Assembly: GCF_003308995.1 (NCBI RefSeq)
Contig: NZ_QFFJ01000001.1
Location: forward strand, 2,356,001-2,420,000
Source of the DNA: Chitinophaga flava
GTDB lineage: Bacteria; Bacteroidota; Bacteroidia; Chitinophagales; Chitinophagaceae
Direction of reading: 5' to 3'
Length of the DNA: 64,000 nt
Positions 25,704-35,466 of this stretch are shown in pieces (position 1 is the first letter of the stretch; every line of letters starts with the position of its first letter). The notes under the pieces were generated by a model. That model searched no databases. It was not told the DNA's origin and worked only from the letters and a program-made list of their open reading frames with translations. The translations under genes and the position numbers were made by a program.

Positions 25704-27080
25704 ATGAAAAAACTAGTACTCCTTTTGCTTGCGCTCAGCTGTGCCACACAAACCATTTTTGCACAAACCCCTACTTCACAGGACCAGCACATGAAATGGT
25801 GGCGGGAAGCCCGTTTTGGCATGTTTATCCACTGGGGCGTATATGCTCAGCTCGCAGGAAACTGGCAGGGACATCAGATAGGCCGTGGTGGCGAATGGAT
25901 CATGAACCGCGGTAAAATATCTGTAGCTGATTATCAGCAGGTAGCCCAATCCTTCAACCCGGTGAAATATGATGCCGACGCCTGGGTGAAAGCAGCCAAA
26001 GATGCCGGCATGAAATACATCGTTATCACCGCCAAACACCACGACGGCTTCGCTATGTTTAAATCCGGTGCCAGCAAATGGAACATCGCTGATGCCACTC
26101 CCTATGGAAAAGACGTACTGAAACCACTGGCCGCCGCCTGTAAAAAATACGGCCTCAAACTGGGCTTCTACTATTCTCAGGCACAGGACTGGAATAACCC
26201 CGGTGGTGCCGCCGCACGCAAAGTAACCTCCGAAGGATGGGCCAACCCGGACTCTGCTAAAATAGACGCCTATACGAAAGATAATACCGGCCATTGGGAC
26301 CCGGCTCAAACCAGCGCCACAATGGGTGAATACATCGACAAAGTAGCCGTTCCGCAAGTGAAGGAACTGCTCTCCAACTACGGTGATGTAGCCGTATTAT
26401 GGTGGGATACGCCTACCAACATGACCGATGAATTTGCTAAAAAACTACAGGCAGTACTCTCCCTGCAACCTAATATCATCACTAACGATCGCCTCAAAAG
26501 ACCCAACTTCCCCGGCGATTATAAAACACCGGAACAAAAGATCCCTGCACAATCTGAACTCGATGGCCGCGACTGGGAAACCTGTATGACCATGAATGGT
26601 ACCTGGGGCTACAAAAGCTACGACAACAAATGGAAAAGCACTGAAACACTGATCAGAAACCTGATAGACATCGCCTCCAAAAACGGTAACTATCTCCTGA
26701 ACGTAGGACCTGATGCACTGGGCCAGTTCCCCCAAGGCAGCATCGAAGGACTTAAAGGCATCGGCCAGTGGATGAAAGTAAACGGTGAAGCCATCTACGC
26801 TACCAATGGAAGTCCGCTGGGCACATTGTCCTGGGGCCGTTGCACAAAGAAAACTAATGGCAGCAATACTACCCTCTATCTCCACGTATTTAACTGGCCT
26901 ACCGATGGCAAGCTGGTGGTACCCGGCCTGAAAAATAAAGTCAACAGTGCCCAACTGCTGGCGGGCGGCAAAAAACTCAGTACCACTACCACCGATGAAG
27001 GTGTGGTGATCAATGTGCCAGCCCAGGCTCCTGACGCCATCGCTACTGTCATCAAAGTTGAAACAGCAGGCACTTTATAA
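25704..27080 (+). CDS. GH29 alpha-L-fucosidase, 458 aa
   Basis: Signal peptide 1-20 (cleavage after IFA), then the GH29 TIM barrel: RFGMFIHWGVYAQ, ITAKHHDGFAMFKS, LGFYYSQAQDW, and the nucleophile candidate Asp235 in VLWWDTP. The substrate-binding motif GRDWETCMTMNGTWGYKS is present. A small C-terminal beta domain follows from about 365. The enzyme hydrolyses alpha-L-fucosyl ends of glycans in the periplasm. First gene of a + strand series with GH28-like, SusC and SusD; the operator and inverted repeat lie directly upstream. Confidence 0.93.
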   Translation: MKKLVLLLLALSCATQTIFAQTPTSQDQHMKWWREARFGMFIHWGVYAQLAGNWQGHQIGRGGEWIMNRGKISVADYQQVAQSFNPVKYDADAWVKAAKDAGMKYIVITAKHHDGFAMFKSGASKWNIADATPYGKDVLKPLAAACKKYGLKLGFYYSQAQDWNNPGGAAARKVTSEGWANPDSAKIDAYTKDNTGHWDPAQTSATMGEYIDKVAVPQVKELLSNYGDVAVLWWDTPTNMTDEFAKKLQAVLSLQPNIITNDRLKRPNFPGDYKTPEQKIPAQSELDGRDWETCMTMNGTWGYKSYDNKWKSTETLIRNLIDIASKNGNYLLNVGPDALGQFPQGSIEGLKGIGQWMKVNGEAIYATNGSPLGTLSWGRCTKKTNGSNTTLYLHVFNWPTDGKLVVPGLKNKVNSAQLLAGGKKLSTTTTDEGVVINVPAQAPDAIATVIKVETAGTL

Positions 27081-27084
27081 AAAA

Positions 27085-27120
27085 ACAGGTGACAACAGAT
27101 GAGACTTCGTTGTCACCTGT
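27085..27120 (+). terminator. Hairpin between fucosidase and GH28-like genes
   Basis: A 12-bp perfect stem ACAGGTGACAAC / GTTGTCACCTGT with a 12-nt loop is followed by CTCTTTATTT. Placed inside the presumed operon, it may act as an attenuator or a 3' end that lowers downstream expression. Confidence 0.65.
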
Positions 27121-27139
27121 CTCTTTATTTCCACAGGTT

Positions 27140-30103
27140 ATGAAAAACTTCCACTTACTCCAGATTATATGCTGGTTGCTGCTGGCTATGCTCGCCAGTG
27201 CAACTGATAAAAAAACGACTATCGACATCACCCGCTTTGGGGCTGTTGGAGATGGAAAAACACTCAATACCGCTGCCATTCAGCAGGCCATCGATGCCTG
27301 TTCCGCACAGGGTGGTGGCCAGGTACGCGTGCCGGCCGGCACCTGGCTGACAGGCACACTCCTGCTTAAAAACAATGTTGTACTGCAGGTAGAAGAAAAC
27401 AGCACACTCCTGGGAAGCCCCGATATAAAAGACTATCAGATCGTTGATGGCTTTAAAGACGGCCTTGGCCAGCAGATGGGATATGCCCTCATCGGCGCAG
27501 TAGATGCCAGTAATACCGGCATTACCGGTAAAGGCACGATTGACGGTCAGGGTAAACTGGTAAGAGCCTCCGGCGGCCACGACAGACGCCCCTTTCTGGT
27601 GCGCTTTGTTCGCTGCCATCAGATAAAAGTTACGGATATTCATCTGCAAGGACCTACCGCCTGGACTATGCACTTCTTCCATTGCTCCAATGTACTCGCA
27701 GAAAAAGTCATCATTCGCAGCCGCGGCCTGGGCAACAATGACGGTATCGACATCGACTGCTGTCAAAAAGTAAATATCCGTGATTGTGATATCGACAGCG
27801 GAGACGACGCCATCTGCTTTAAAACTACCAGTCCCTATCCCTGCCGCGATGTGACCATCAGCAATATTAAAATTAATACCGGCGAAGGCGCTATAAAATT
27901 CGGTACTGAATCAGCCGGCAATTTCGAAAATATCCGTGTCAGCAACATAGATGTAGCCTTCGCCAGAGAAGGTGGCATTAAATTGTTTTCTGTTGATGGC
28001 GCCAAACTGCAGAACATCGAGATCAGTGATGTAAAGATGGATAAGGTCAACATGCCCATTATTATCCGGCTTGGTGCCCGGCTGAAAACCTTTCGTGAAG
28101 GCGATGCCCAACAGGCGGTAGGCAGCATCAGCAACATCAAAATAAAAAATGTGACCGTACAACAAGGCACCTGGACCGGCATGCTCATCAGCGGCATTCC
28201 CGGCCATTATATCGATGGTATCACCCTTCAAAATATCCGTATCAATGTACCGGGAGAAGGTACTGCCACTGATGCCCAGGTAAAACTGGAAGAAAAGGAA
28301 AGCGATTATCCGGAGATAAAAATGTTTGGTAAACAGATTCCTGCTTATGCCCTGTACATACGACACGCCAGGAATATACGCTTTGATAACGTTTCCTATA
28401 CCAGTGATAAACAGGATGCACGGCCTGCAATAATTGCCAGCGATATTCAACAGATACAATTCAACAAATGGACACTGCCCGGCAATACCGGTAAAGAGCC
28501 ACTGGTAAGAATTTCAGACGCAGGCAACATACAGCTGCAGCAGATAAAACACCCTGCTCTTCCTGATAAATTCCTGCAACTGGAAGGCGCTGCCCGAAAC
28601 ATAACCGTAGATGGCCGCGTGGCTGCCGCTCCTGTGGTAGCACCACTCTGGAAAGAATTTGTAGCAGCCAGGAAAAACAATACCATTCCCGTATTACCCG
28701 ACTTCTCTTATGCCGGTTATCATTTTTCGGAGAAACCTTTGCCCGATCTTACCGGCAGAAAGAAGTTTGATGTGACACAATACGGCGCTACTCCCAATGA
28801 CGACCAGTACGATGATGAGGCTATACAACGCGCTATAGACGCAGCTTCCGCACATCCTGGCGGTGGTATCGTTTTTTTCCCGAAAGGTAAATTCCTGCTC
28901 GCTCCCGATGAAGATGATAAAAAACAACTGCTCATCACTGCCAGCAATATCATTCTGCAAGGTAGTGGCAGCGGCGAAGGCGGCACTGAAATTTACCAGG
29001 ATAAAAAAAGGATCAATACCCGACAGCTATTGTTCCGGCCTGCCGCCAACCAGCAACAGCGGCTGGCTGTTGTTACCGCCGATGCACCGCGTGAAACCTT
29101 TACCATTCAGGTGGAAGACGCCTCTCTGCTCAAACCCGGTCAGGACGTAGTCCTGAAACATCGCAGTGAAGACTATACGAAATGGTATTTTGCACCGCTG
29201 TCTTTAAAAGAGCAGTGGACAAGGCTTTTCGGAGATAAAGGTGGTATGCAGATACAGGAAATACATACCATTGAAAAAATAACCGGCAATACCGTCACTT
29301 TTAAAAACCCATTGCACCTCGATATCCATCTCGTGCCCGGCAAACCTTTTGAACTGGTTTCCTACAACAGCATCGAAGAATGCGGTATCGCCGGCATCCG
29401 TTTCTCCAGCAACTGGAAATCCTGGCCCGAAGATTTTGTGCATCATAAAAATGAAATTCACGACTACGCCTGGGAAGCTGTAGGCATGGAATACGTAAAA
29501 AACAGCTGGATACGTGATTGCGTTTTCCAGGACTGGAATGAAGGTATTAATATCCGCGCCGGCTATCAGGTAACTGTGCAGAACGTAACCTTCCTCGGCA
29601 AAAAAGGTCATGCTTCCGTACATGCCCGTACCGGTTATGGTGTGCTCATCAAACAATGTTATTTCAACGGGGCACAGCATCACGGTCCCGGCACCGGTTA
29701 CAGTGCAGCAGGCACCGTCATCACCCAATGCGCACTAGGCACCGATCAGAATTTCGACAGCCATTCCGGTCAACCCTATGCAACCCTCTTCGATGATATT
29801 CGCGGTGGTGTCTTCTATAACCTGGGAGGCCCTGAACCAGGCCACCCTCATCATGGTAAACAGCTGGTGCTATGGAACTTCCGCCATAGCTCTACCAAAG
29901 ATCAACATTATAACTTCTGGGATATGGACCGCCGCCGTAACTATACCATTGCAGCGCCCATCCTCGCAGGATTTCAGGCAGATTCAAAAGTTACTGTAGA
30001 AAACGCTGGGATCAACCAGCTCCCCGGACAGACTGTAGCACCGGCTTCCCTGTTCGAAGCTCAACTGACATTAAGACTCAACGGAAAGGATATCACTGAA
30101 TAA
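27140..30103 (+). CDS. Double beta-helix GH28-like protein, about 987 aa
   Basis: Start set at MKNFHLLQIICW, which gives a signal peptide; the longer frame from 27089 runs through the hairpin. The first part (about 25-490) is GH28-like: FGAVGDGKTLNTAAIQQAID, NNDGIDID at 199-206, and DSGDDAICFKT with the Asp pair at 222-223. The usual GHG histidine segment reads GEGAIKFGTES here, so one canonical polygalacturonase residue is missing. The second part (about 520-985) is another right-handed helix starting with KKFDVTQYGATPNDDQYDDEAIQRA (pectate-lyase-like superfamily). Two beta-helix modules in one chain are unusual. It probably acts on a polysaccharide taken up by the SusC/D pair downstream. 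Confidence 0.85.
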   Translation: MKNFHLLQIICWLLLAMLASATDKKTTIDITRFGAVGDGKTLNTAAIQQAIDACSAQGGGQVRVPAGTWLTGTLLLKNNVVLQVEENSTLLGSPDIKDYQIVDGFKDGLGQQMGYALIGAVDASNTGITGKGTIDGQGKLVRASGGHDRRPFLVRFVRCHQIKVTDIHLQGPTAWTMHFFHCSNVLAEKVIIRSRGLGNNDGIDIDCCQKVNIRDCDIDSGDDAICFKTTSPYPCRDVTISNIKINTGEGAIKFGTESAGNFENIRVSNIDVAFAREGGIKLFSVDGAKLQNIEISDVKMDKVNMPIIIRLGARLKTFREGDAQQAVGSISNIKIKNVTVQQGTWTGMLISGIPGHYIDGITLQNIRINVPGEGTATDAQVKLEEKESDYPEIKMFGKQIPAYALYIRHARNIRFDNVSYTSDKQDARPAIIASDIQQIQFNKWTLPGNTGKEPLVRISDAGNIQLQQIKHPALPDKFLQLEGAARNITVDGRVAAAPVVAPLWKEFVAARKNNTIPVLPDFSYAGYHFSEKPLPDLTGRKKFDVTQYGATPNDDQYDDEAIQRAIDAASAHPGGGIVFFPKGKFLLAPDEDDKKQLLITASNIILQGSGSGEGGTEIYQDKKRINTRQLLFRPAANQQQRLAVVTADAPRETFTIQVEDASLLKPGQDVVLKHRSEDYTKWYFAPLSLKEQWTRLFGDKGGMQIQEIHTIEKITGNTVTFKNPLHLDIHLVPGKPFELVSYNSIEECGIAGIRFSSNWKSWPEDFVHHKNEIHDYAWEAVGMEYVKNSWIRDCVFQDWNEGINIRAGYQVTVQNVTFLGKKGHASVHARTGYGVLIKQCYFNGAQHHGPGTGYSAAGTVITQCALGTDQNFDSHSGQPYATLFDDIRGGVFYNLGGPEPGHPHHGKQLVLWNFRHSSTKDQHYNFWDMDRRRNYTIAAPILAGFQADSKVTVENAGINQLPGQTVAPASLFEAQLTLRLNGKDITE

Positions 30104-30141
30104 CAGACAATATTCCATTTTATCAACCTAAAACTAACGTT

Positions 30142-33100
30142 ATGAAAATTCCGATTTCAGGACGGCAGGCCGCATCCCTACGCCTGCTTCAAATCATGAT
30201 TTGTTGGTTATTGTCTATCTGCGTGTATACTATACCGTTATATGCACAGGACAAAACCGTCAGCGTTAAGGGCCGTGTCACCTCTCAATCGGGTGAACCG
30301 CTCCCAGGAGCCACCATCGCGGTTAAAGGCACCAACAGAGGTATCACTACCAAAGTTGATGGCACTTTTCAACTGGATGTACCTGCAAACGTTTTCATTA
30401 AAATTTCATACACAGGCTTTATTTCCCGTGAACTGAAAGTAGACAACACCAATATAAATAACGTAGACATCTCACTGGCAGCAGATAAGGGAGAACTGAA
30501 TGAAGTAGTGGTAGTAGGTTATGGCACACAGAAACGTGCCGACGTAACCGGTTCCATCACCACCATCAATGCACAGGCCATCCGCGATGTACCCGCCTCC
30601 AACCTCACATCCATCCTGAAAGGACAAGGCGCCGGCATCGATATTCAGAAAAGCGGCGGTAATAGTAAACCAGGTGCCAAACCCTCCATCCTCATCCGCG
30701 GCAGCAGATCGCTCAAAGCCGGTAACTCCCCGCTGTTTGTAGTAGATGGTATCCCTTACAACGGTGATATCAACGACCTCAATCCTGATGATATCACTTC
30801 CGTAGATGTGCTCAAAGATGCTTCTTCCACTGCTATCTACGGCTCCAGAGGCGCCAATGGCGTGATACTCGTCACCACCAAACGCGGACGCAGCGGCAAA
30901 GCCATCGTCACCTACAGCGGATACGGCGGCTTTGTAAAACCCTCCGGCAACTACGACCTTATGAACGCCGAACAATATGCCGGCCTGAAAAAATGGGCCT
31001 ACTGGAATGGTACTCAGGATCCGCCTTTAAAATACAGCGGCCCTGAAGATCCGCAGATACTGATAGACGCCTTTGATGCAGAAGAAAGAAGACAACTGGC
31101 CAAAGGCAACAGCACCAACTGGCAAGACCTCGTTTACAAAACCGGCATCATGACCAACCACCAGATAGGCATCTCCGGCGGTAACGACAAAACACAGTTC
31201 AGCGCTTCTGCAGGATATTATAAAGAAACCGGCGTATATCCCGGCCAGTCCTTTGAACGCTTCACCGTAAAAGCCAGCATCGACCATGAAATCAATAAGG
31301 TTTTCAAAATCGGTGTCAGCTCACTCAATAACTTTTCTACTACTACCGGTGAAAGTGTGAATCCTATGGGACAAGCCCTCAGAGCCAGTCCGATGGCCCC
31401 TGCCTACGATAGCACCGGTGCATTGATCAACGACTTCCTCGCCGGCAGCCAAAAACAAATCTGGAACCCACTGGCCGATTTCCTCCCAGGTGCCACCGTA
31501 GAAAAAAGAAAACGTTCCGGAACTTTTACCACCGCTTATCTTGATATCAACATCTTACCTGGCCTGAAATATCGCTTCAATGGCGGCGCTGAAATCAAAA
31601 GCGATAACTACGGCAACTTCGCCGCCAGCAAAACCACCAACAACCTCGGCAGCCTCAACACCAGCGAAAACAAATACAACAACGAAATCAACTACACTCT
31701 GGAAAATCTCCTCGTGTATGATCATCAATTCGGTAAACATCGCGTCAATTTCACCGGCCTGTACAGCCTGCAGGAATCCGGCAGTCAAACCAACAACTAT
31801 AACAACAATACCCTGCTGTCTGACGACCTGCAATACTTTAATGCTACTTATGGCCTTAACCTCGCCGGCAGCGGTTCAGAAAGTAAATGGGATATCATCT
31901 CCTACATGGGCAGGATCAACTACAACTTCGATGAACGTTTCCTTCTCACCCTCACCGCCCGCAGCGATGGTAGTTCAAGACTCGCGCCTGGCAACAAATT
32001 CAAGGGATTCCCTTCCGCCGCTGTTGGCTGGAATATCAGCAATGAAAAATTTATGCGTAGTGCCCGACTATTCAGCAACCTGAAACTCCGCGCCAGCTAT
32101 GGACGCACCGGCAACACGGCTATCAATCCCTACCAGACATTAGGCGCCCTCAAGGGAATAAACTATAACTACGGTTCTACCAATGTAACCGGCGTATTCA
32201 TCAATACAGCACCTAACTCCGCACTGCAATGGGAATACACGACCACCGCCAATCTTGGTATTGACTTTGGTTTACTTAACAACCGTATTACCGGTAGTGT
32301 GGAAGTATATTCCGCCAATACCAGCAATCTGTTGCTGCCACTGCATTTGCCTGGTACATCTGGTATCCCGGGTGATGTACTCGTCAACGTAGGCAAAACA
32401 CAAAACAAAGGTCTTGAAATACACCTGGCCACTGTCAATGTACAAGGCAAAGGTGCCGGTGATTTCACCTGGACATCAGATCTCAACTTCTTCATCAACA
32501 GAGGTAAGATCACAGAACTGTATAACGGTATACAACAGGATATTTCCAACAACTGGTTTGTAGGTCATCCTATTGGTTCCTACTACGACTACCAGCGCAT
32601 CGGCATCTGGCAGAATATCAAAGCCGATTCCATGACCGCACTCGCCTATGGTCAGAAAGTAACCGGCAACTCTTCCGTGATCGGAACGATCCGCGTGAAA
32701 GATATCAACAACGACAGCACTTTCAGCGATGCAGACAAAACCATCGTAGGCACTCCTCAGCCCAAATGGGAAGGCGGTATGACCAACCGCTTCAGCTACA
32801 AAGGTTTTGATTTTACCATCGTGATGTATGCCCGCATCGGCAGTACGCTCAACAGCAAGCTGTATGGTGGCGGTTTTGCCAACACCTTCCAGGGCAACTA
32901 CAACAACCTTAACGTCAACTACTGGATCCCTACTAGCGGAGAAACTTATTTTCCAAAACCCAATCAGTCCAGAACACAAACGCAATACAACTCTACACTC
33001 GGATATATAGATGGCAGTTACCTGAAGATCAGGACACTGAGCCTGGGGTACAATCTCCCGTCTTCCTTTATCCAGAAGCTGAAAGCACGCTCCCTGCGCG

Positions 33101-33246
33101 TATATGTTTCCGCACAGGACCCGCTCATTTTTTTCTCTGAATACCGCAACAAATTTCATGGTGTAGATCCTGAATCTGCCGGCAACATCAACGCAGATAC
33201 GCCAGCCACCTGGTCTATGCTCTTCGGCGTAAACCTTACTTTATAA
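30142..33246 (+). CDS. SusC/RagA-family TonB-linked outer-membrane transporter, 1034 aa
   Basis: Signal peptide to about residue 36 (LYAQ), CarboxypepD_reg-like domain 40-112 (VKGRVTSQSGEPLPGATI), TonB box NEVVVVGYG at 120-128, plug about 130-260 (LFVVDGIPYNGD; SVDVLKDASSTAIYGSRGANGVI), then the barrel ending SMLFGVNLTL. It imports oligosaccharides captured by SusD. Position directly after the GH28-like gene (38 bp) and before SusD (18 bp) fits a polysaccharide utilisation operon. Confidence 0.95.
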   Translation: MKIPISGRQAASLRLLQIMICWLLSICVYTIPLYAQDKTVSVKGRVTSQSGEPLPGATIAVKGTNRGITTKVDGTFQLDVPANVFIKISYTGFISRELKVDNTNINNVDISLAADKGELNEVVVVGYGTQKRADVTGSITTINAQAIRDVPASNLTSILKGQGAGIDIQKSGGNSKPGAKPSILIRGSRSLKAGNSPLFVVDGIPYNGDINDLNPDDITSVDVLKDASSTAIYGSRGANGVILVTTKRGRSGKAIVTYSGYGGFVKPSGNYDLMNAEQYAGLKKWAYWNGTQDPPLKYSGPEDPQILIDAFDAEERRQLAKGNSTNWQDLVYKTGIMTNHQIGISGGNDKTQFSASAGYYKETGVYPGQSFERFTVKASIDHEINKVFKIGVSSLNNFSTTTGESVNPMGQALRASPMAPAYDSTGALINDFLAGSQKQIWNPLADFLPGATVEKRKRSGTFTTAYLDINILPGLKYRFNGGAEIKSDNYGNFAASKTTNNLGSLNTSENKYNNEINYTLENLLVYDHQFGKHRVNFTGLYSLQESGSQTNNYNNNTLLSDDLQYFNATYGLNLAGSGSESKWDIISYMGRINYNFDERFLLTLTARSDGSSRLAPGNKFKGFPSAAVGWNISNEKFMRSARLFSNLKLRASYGRTGNTAINPYQTLGALKGINYNYGSTNVTGVFINTAPNSALQWEYTTTANLGIDFGLLNNRITGSVEVYSANTSNLLLPLHLPGTSGIPGDVLVNVGKTQNKGLEIHLATVNVQGKGAGDFTWTSDLNFFINRGKITELYNGIQQDISNNWFVGHPIGSYYDYQRIGIWQNIKADSMTALAYGQKVTGNSSVIGTIRVKDINNDSTFSDADKTIVGTPQPKWEGGMTNRFSYKGFDFTIVMYARIGSTLNSKLYGGGFANTFQGNYNNLNVNYWIPTSGETYFPKPNQSRTQTQYNSTLGYIDGSYLKIRTLSLGYNLPSSFIQKLKARSLRVYVSAQDPLIFFSEYRNKFHGVDPESAGNINADTPATWSMLFGVNLTL

Positions 33247-33264
33247 TCTTCAAAACCGTGAGTT

Positions 33265-34974
33265 ATGAAAAAAATATTGCTCGCTATAAGCTTTTTTACC
33301 AGCGCTTCTTTTCTTGGAAGTTGCAGTAAGATGCTGAATGAAACGCCACGGTCCGTACTGGTACCGGATTTTTATAAAACAGCGCAGGGCGTAAATGCCG
33401 CACTGGATGCTTCTTATGCAGGCACCCGCACCATCTGGGGTTGTGAAGATTATTTCTCTATGACCACGCCTGGCACCGATGAATTTAAAAGGGGGAACGA
33501 CGGCAACCAGAACTTTATGACCTACGATCCGGGCCTGCTCCCCAGTGACGGTAAGTTTAAAGCCCAGTGGAACAACATTTACACCTACATCAATACCTGT
33601 AATGCTGTGATTCAGTTTGCACCCACCGCTCCGGGCCTTACTGATGCTATACGCAAGAAAGCTGTTGCAGAAGCCAAATTCCTTCGGGCCAACTATTATT
33701 TTGTGCTGGTACAGCTTTGGGGAGATGTAACACTTACCACCACCTTTATTTCCGGGCCTGTCACTTCGGCCAACAGGGATCCGTTGGCTAAAGTATACGA
33801 CGCCATCATCACCGACCTGAAAGAGGCCATGCCTGATCTGGCGCCCGGCCCTAAAGGAACAGATCCCGGCAGAGCCAATGCAGCCGCAGCCAAACATGTA
33901 CTGGCTAAAGTATATCTTACCAGGGCCGGCAGCAAAGCTGCCCAAGCTACTGACTACCAGGATGCTGCCACCACTGCAACAGATCTGCTGACAACAGCTC
34001 CTGCACTGGGTTTGTCGCTGTTGCCCGATTTCGGCAGCATCTTCGCCGAAGGCAATGAAAACAATGCAGAAGTACTATGGACTGTACAACATACCTCCAG
34101 TCTGTCATACAACGGTTCTCCTACCCAGAACAACAGTACACCAGACAATATGCTTGTACACCTGTTTGTACCACAATATGAAAAGATAGATGGCATGGCC
34201 CGCAATATTCGTGACGGCCGGCCTTACATCCGTACAGTGCCCACCAAATGGCTGATTGATACTGTTTTTGCTGAACGGAAAAATGATACCCGCTTCGATA
34301 AAAGTTTTCAGACAGTATGGTTCTGCAACAACGCCAGCAGCATTCCGGTATGGCCTAACCCGCTGCCACCGGGCGCTCCGGCTGATGCGGCTCCCGGTAA
34401 GCCTAAAATGAAACCGGGAGACACCTGTATCTACATGCCGCAAGGCAAGTTCACAGATGCACAAATTGCTGCAGCACCTTATACACTGATCCCGTCCAGT
34501 AAGTACTCTATCAAAATGTCACCGGCATTATCCAAATACGTTGATACCAAACGATCTGATATGAATGCGCCATCTATCCGGCCTCTCATCGCATACCGTC
34601 TGGCAGAAACCTATCTGGTAGCAGCGGAAGCACTGATGCAGAGCGGGCGCCCTGCTGAAGCCATAACCTATATAAATGCAGTACGGGAAAGAGCTGCCTT
34701 TCCTACCGGTGATAAAACAAAGATGGATATCACCGTCGCCAACCTGAACATCGACTTCATCCTCGATGAACGCTCCCGTGAACTGGCCGGCGAAAACGTA
34801 AGATGGCTGGACCTTGTAAGAACACGCACCCTGCAGGACAGACTGCTGAAACACAACGACGACAATTCCAGAGGCAACTTCAAATCACCCAAACATTGGC
34901 TCAGACCTATCCCACAGGACCAGATCGATGCCACCACCACCGGTACGCCCTATCCGCAAAATCCAGGCTGGTAA
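33265..34974 (+). CDS. SusD/RagB-family glycan-binding lipoprotein, 569 aa
   Basis: A lipoprotein signal with LGSCSK near residue 19 and the following MLNETPRSVLVPDFYKTAQG are classic for SusD. TPR helices (AVAEAKFLRANYYFVLVQLWGDVTL; YRLAETYLVAAEALMQSGRPAEAITYINAVRERA) and the C-terminal FILDERSRELAGENVRWLDLVRT block are intact. Length 569 matches glycan-type SusD proteins. No SusE/F-like surface binding protein follows; the transcript ends at the terminator. Confidence 0.95.
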   Translation: MKKILLAISFFTSASFLGSCSKMLNETPRSVLVPDFYKTAQGVNAALDASYAGTRTIWGCEDYFSMTTPGTDEFKRGNDGNQNFMTYDPGLLPSDGKFKAQWNNIYTYINTCNAVIQFAPTAPGLTDAIRKKAVAEAKFLRANYYFVLVQLWGDVTLTTTFISGPVTSANRDPLAKVYDAIITDLKEAMPDLAPGPKGTDPGRANAAAAKHVLAKVYLTRAGSKAAQATDYQDAATTATDLLTTAPALGLSLLPDFGSIFAEGNENNAEVLWTVQHTSSLSYNGSPTQNNSTPDNMLVHLFVPQYEKIDGMARNIRDGRPYIRTVPTKWLIDTVFAERKNDTRFDKSFQTVWFCNNASSIPVWPNPLPPGAPADAAPGKPKMKPGDTCIYMPQGKFTDAQIAAAPYTLIPSSKYSIKMSPALSKYVDTKRSDMNAPSIRPLIAYRLAETYLVAAEALMQSGRPAEAITYINAVRERAAFPTGDKTKMDITVANLNIDFILDERSRELAGENVRWLDLVRTRTLQDRLLKHNDDNSRGNFKSPKHWLRPIPQDQIDATTTGTPYPQNPGW

Positions 34975-34992
34975 TTAATATCCATTACGAAT

Positions 34993-35041
34993 AAAAAAAG
35001 CGAGGACCGAAGCAGATAATGCCTCAGTCCTCGCTTTTTTT
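34993..35041. terminator. Bidirectional terminator after SusD
   Basis: A 9-bp perfect stem AGCGAGGAC / GTCCTCGCT (34999-35035) flanked by seven A's on the left and a T run on the right, between convergent genes. Confidence 0.85.
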
Positions 35042-35064
35042 ATTCGCAATTTCGTATTTGATTG

Positions 35065-35463
35065 CTACAGTCGTTCCAATCCACCTACCATACTGAAAGT
35101 AATCACCGCCAATACGATCAGGGTAATAACCACATACAGGTAATCCTTCTCCAGCAAAAACGCAAAAACGGAAAAGACTATACGAAAAATCGGTGTCGCG
35201 ATTAATAAAACAACGCCCAGCTGTATCACATCACGTCCCTGACCGGCCATGATACCCTTCAGGATGCCAGGCAGGTTGTCCAGCCCTTCCCGTACACCGG
35301 TAAAGGTGCCATAGTCGGGACTTTCATGCCCATGCCGGTACAGATACACGATACCGCCAAGTAATACTATAATACTGGATGTGATCACCCCTACACGCAG
35401 CTGTTTTCCGATCAGTTGCTGGATGTCCTTATCTGCCCAGAAATGTTTTGAAAAAAGCCTCAT
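35065..35463 (-). CDS. DUF1634 membrane protein, 132 aa
   Basis: Three hydrophobic segments (about residues 23-44, 75-96, 105-125) with the family-like N-terminal LRVGVITSSIIVLLGGIVYL and central VIQLGVVLLIATPIFRIVFSVFAFL. DUF1634 proteins are regularly encoded next to TSUP (TauE/SafE) permeases, as here, where its start is 3 bp from the permease stop. They may form a complex. Terminated by the shared hairpin at 34999. Confidence 0.88.
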   Translation of the reverse strand: MRLFSKHFWADKDIQQLIGKQLRVGVITSSIIVLLGGIVYLYRHGHESPDYGTFTGVREGLDNLPGILKGIMAGQGRDVIQLGVVLLIATPIFRIVFSVFAFLLEKDYLYVVITLIVLAVITFSMVGGLERL

Positions 35464-35466
35464 GTC

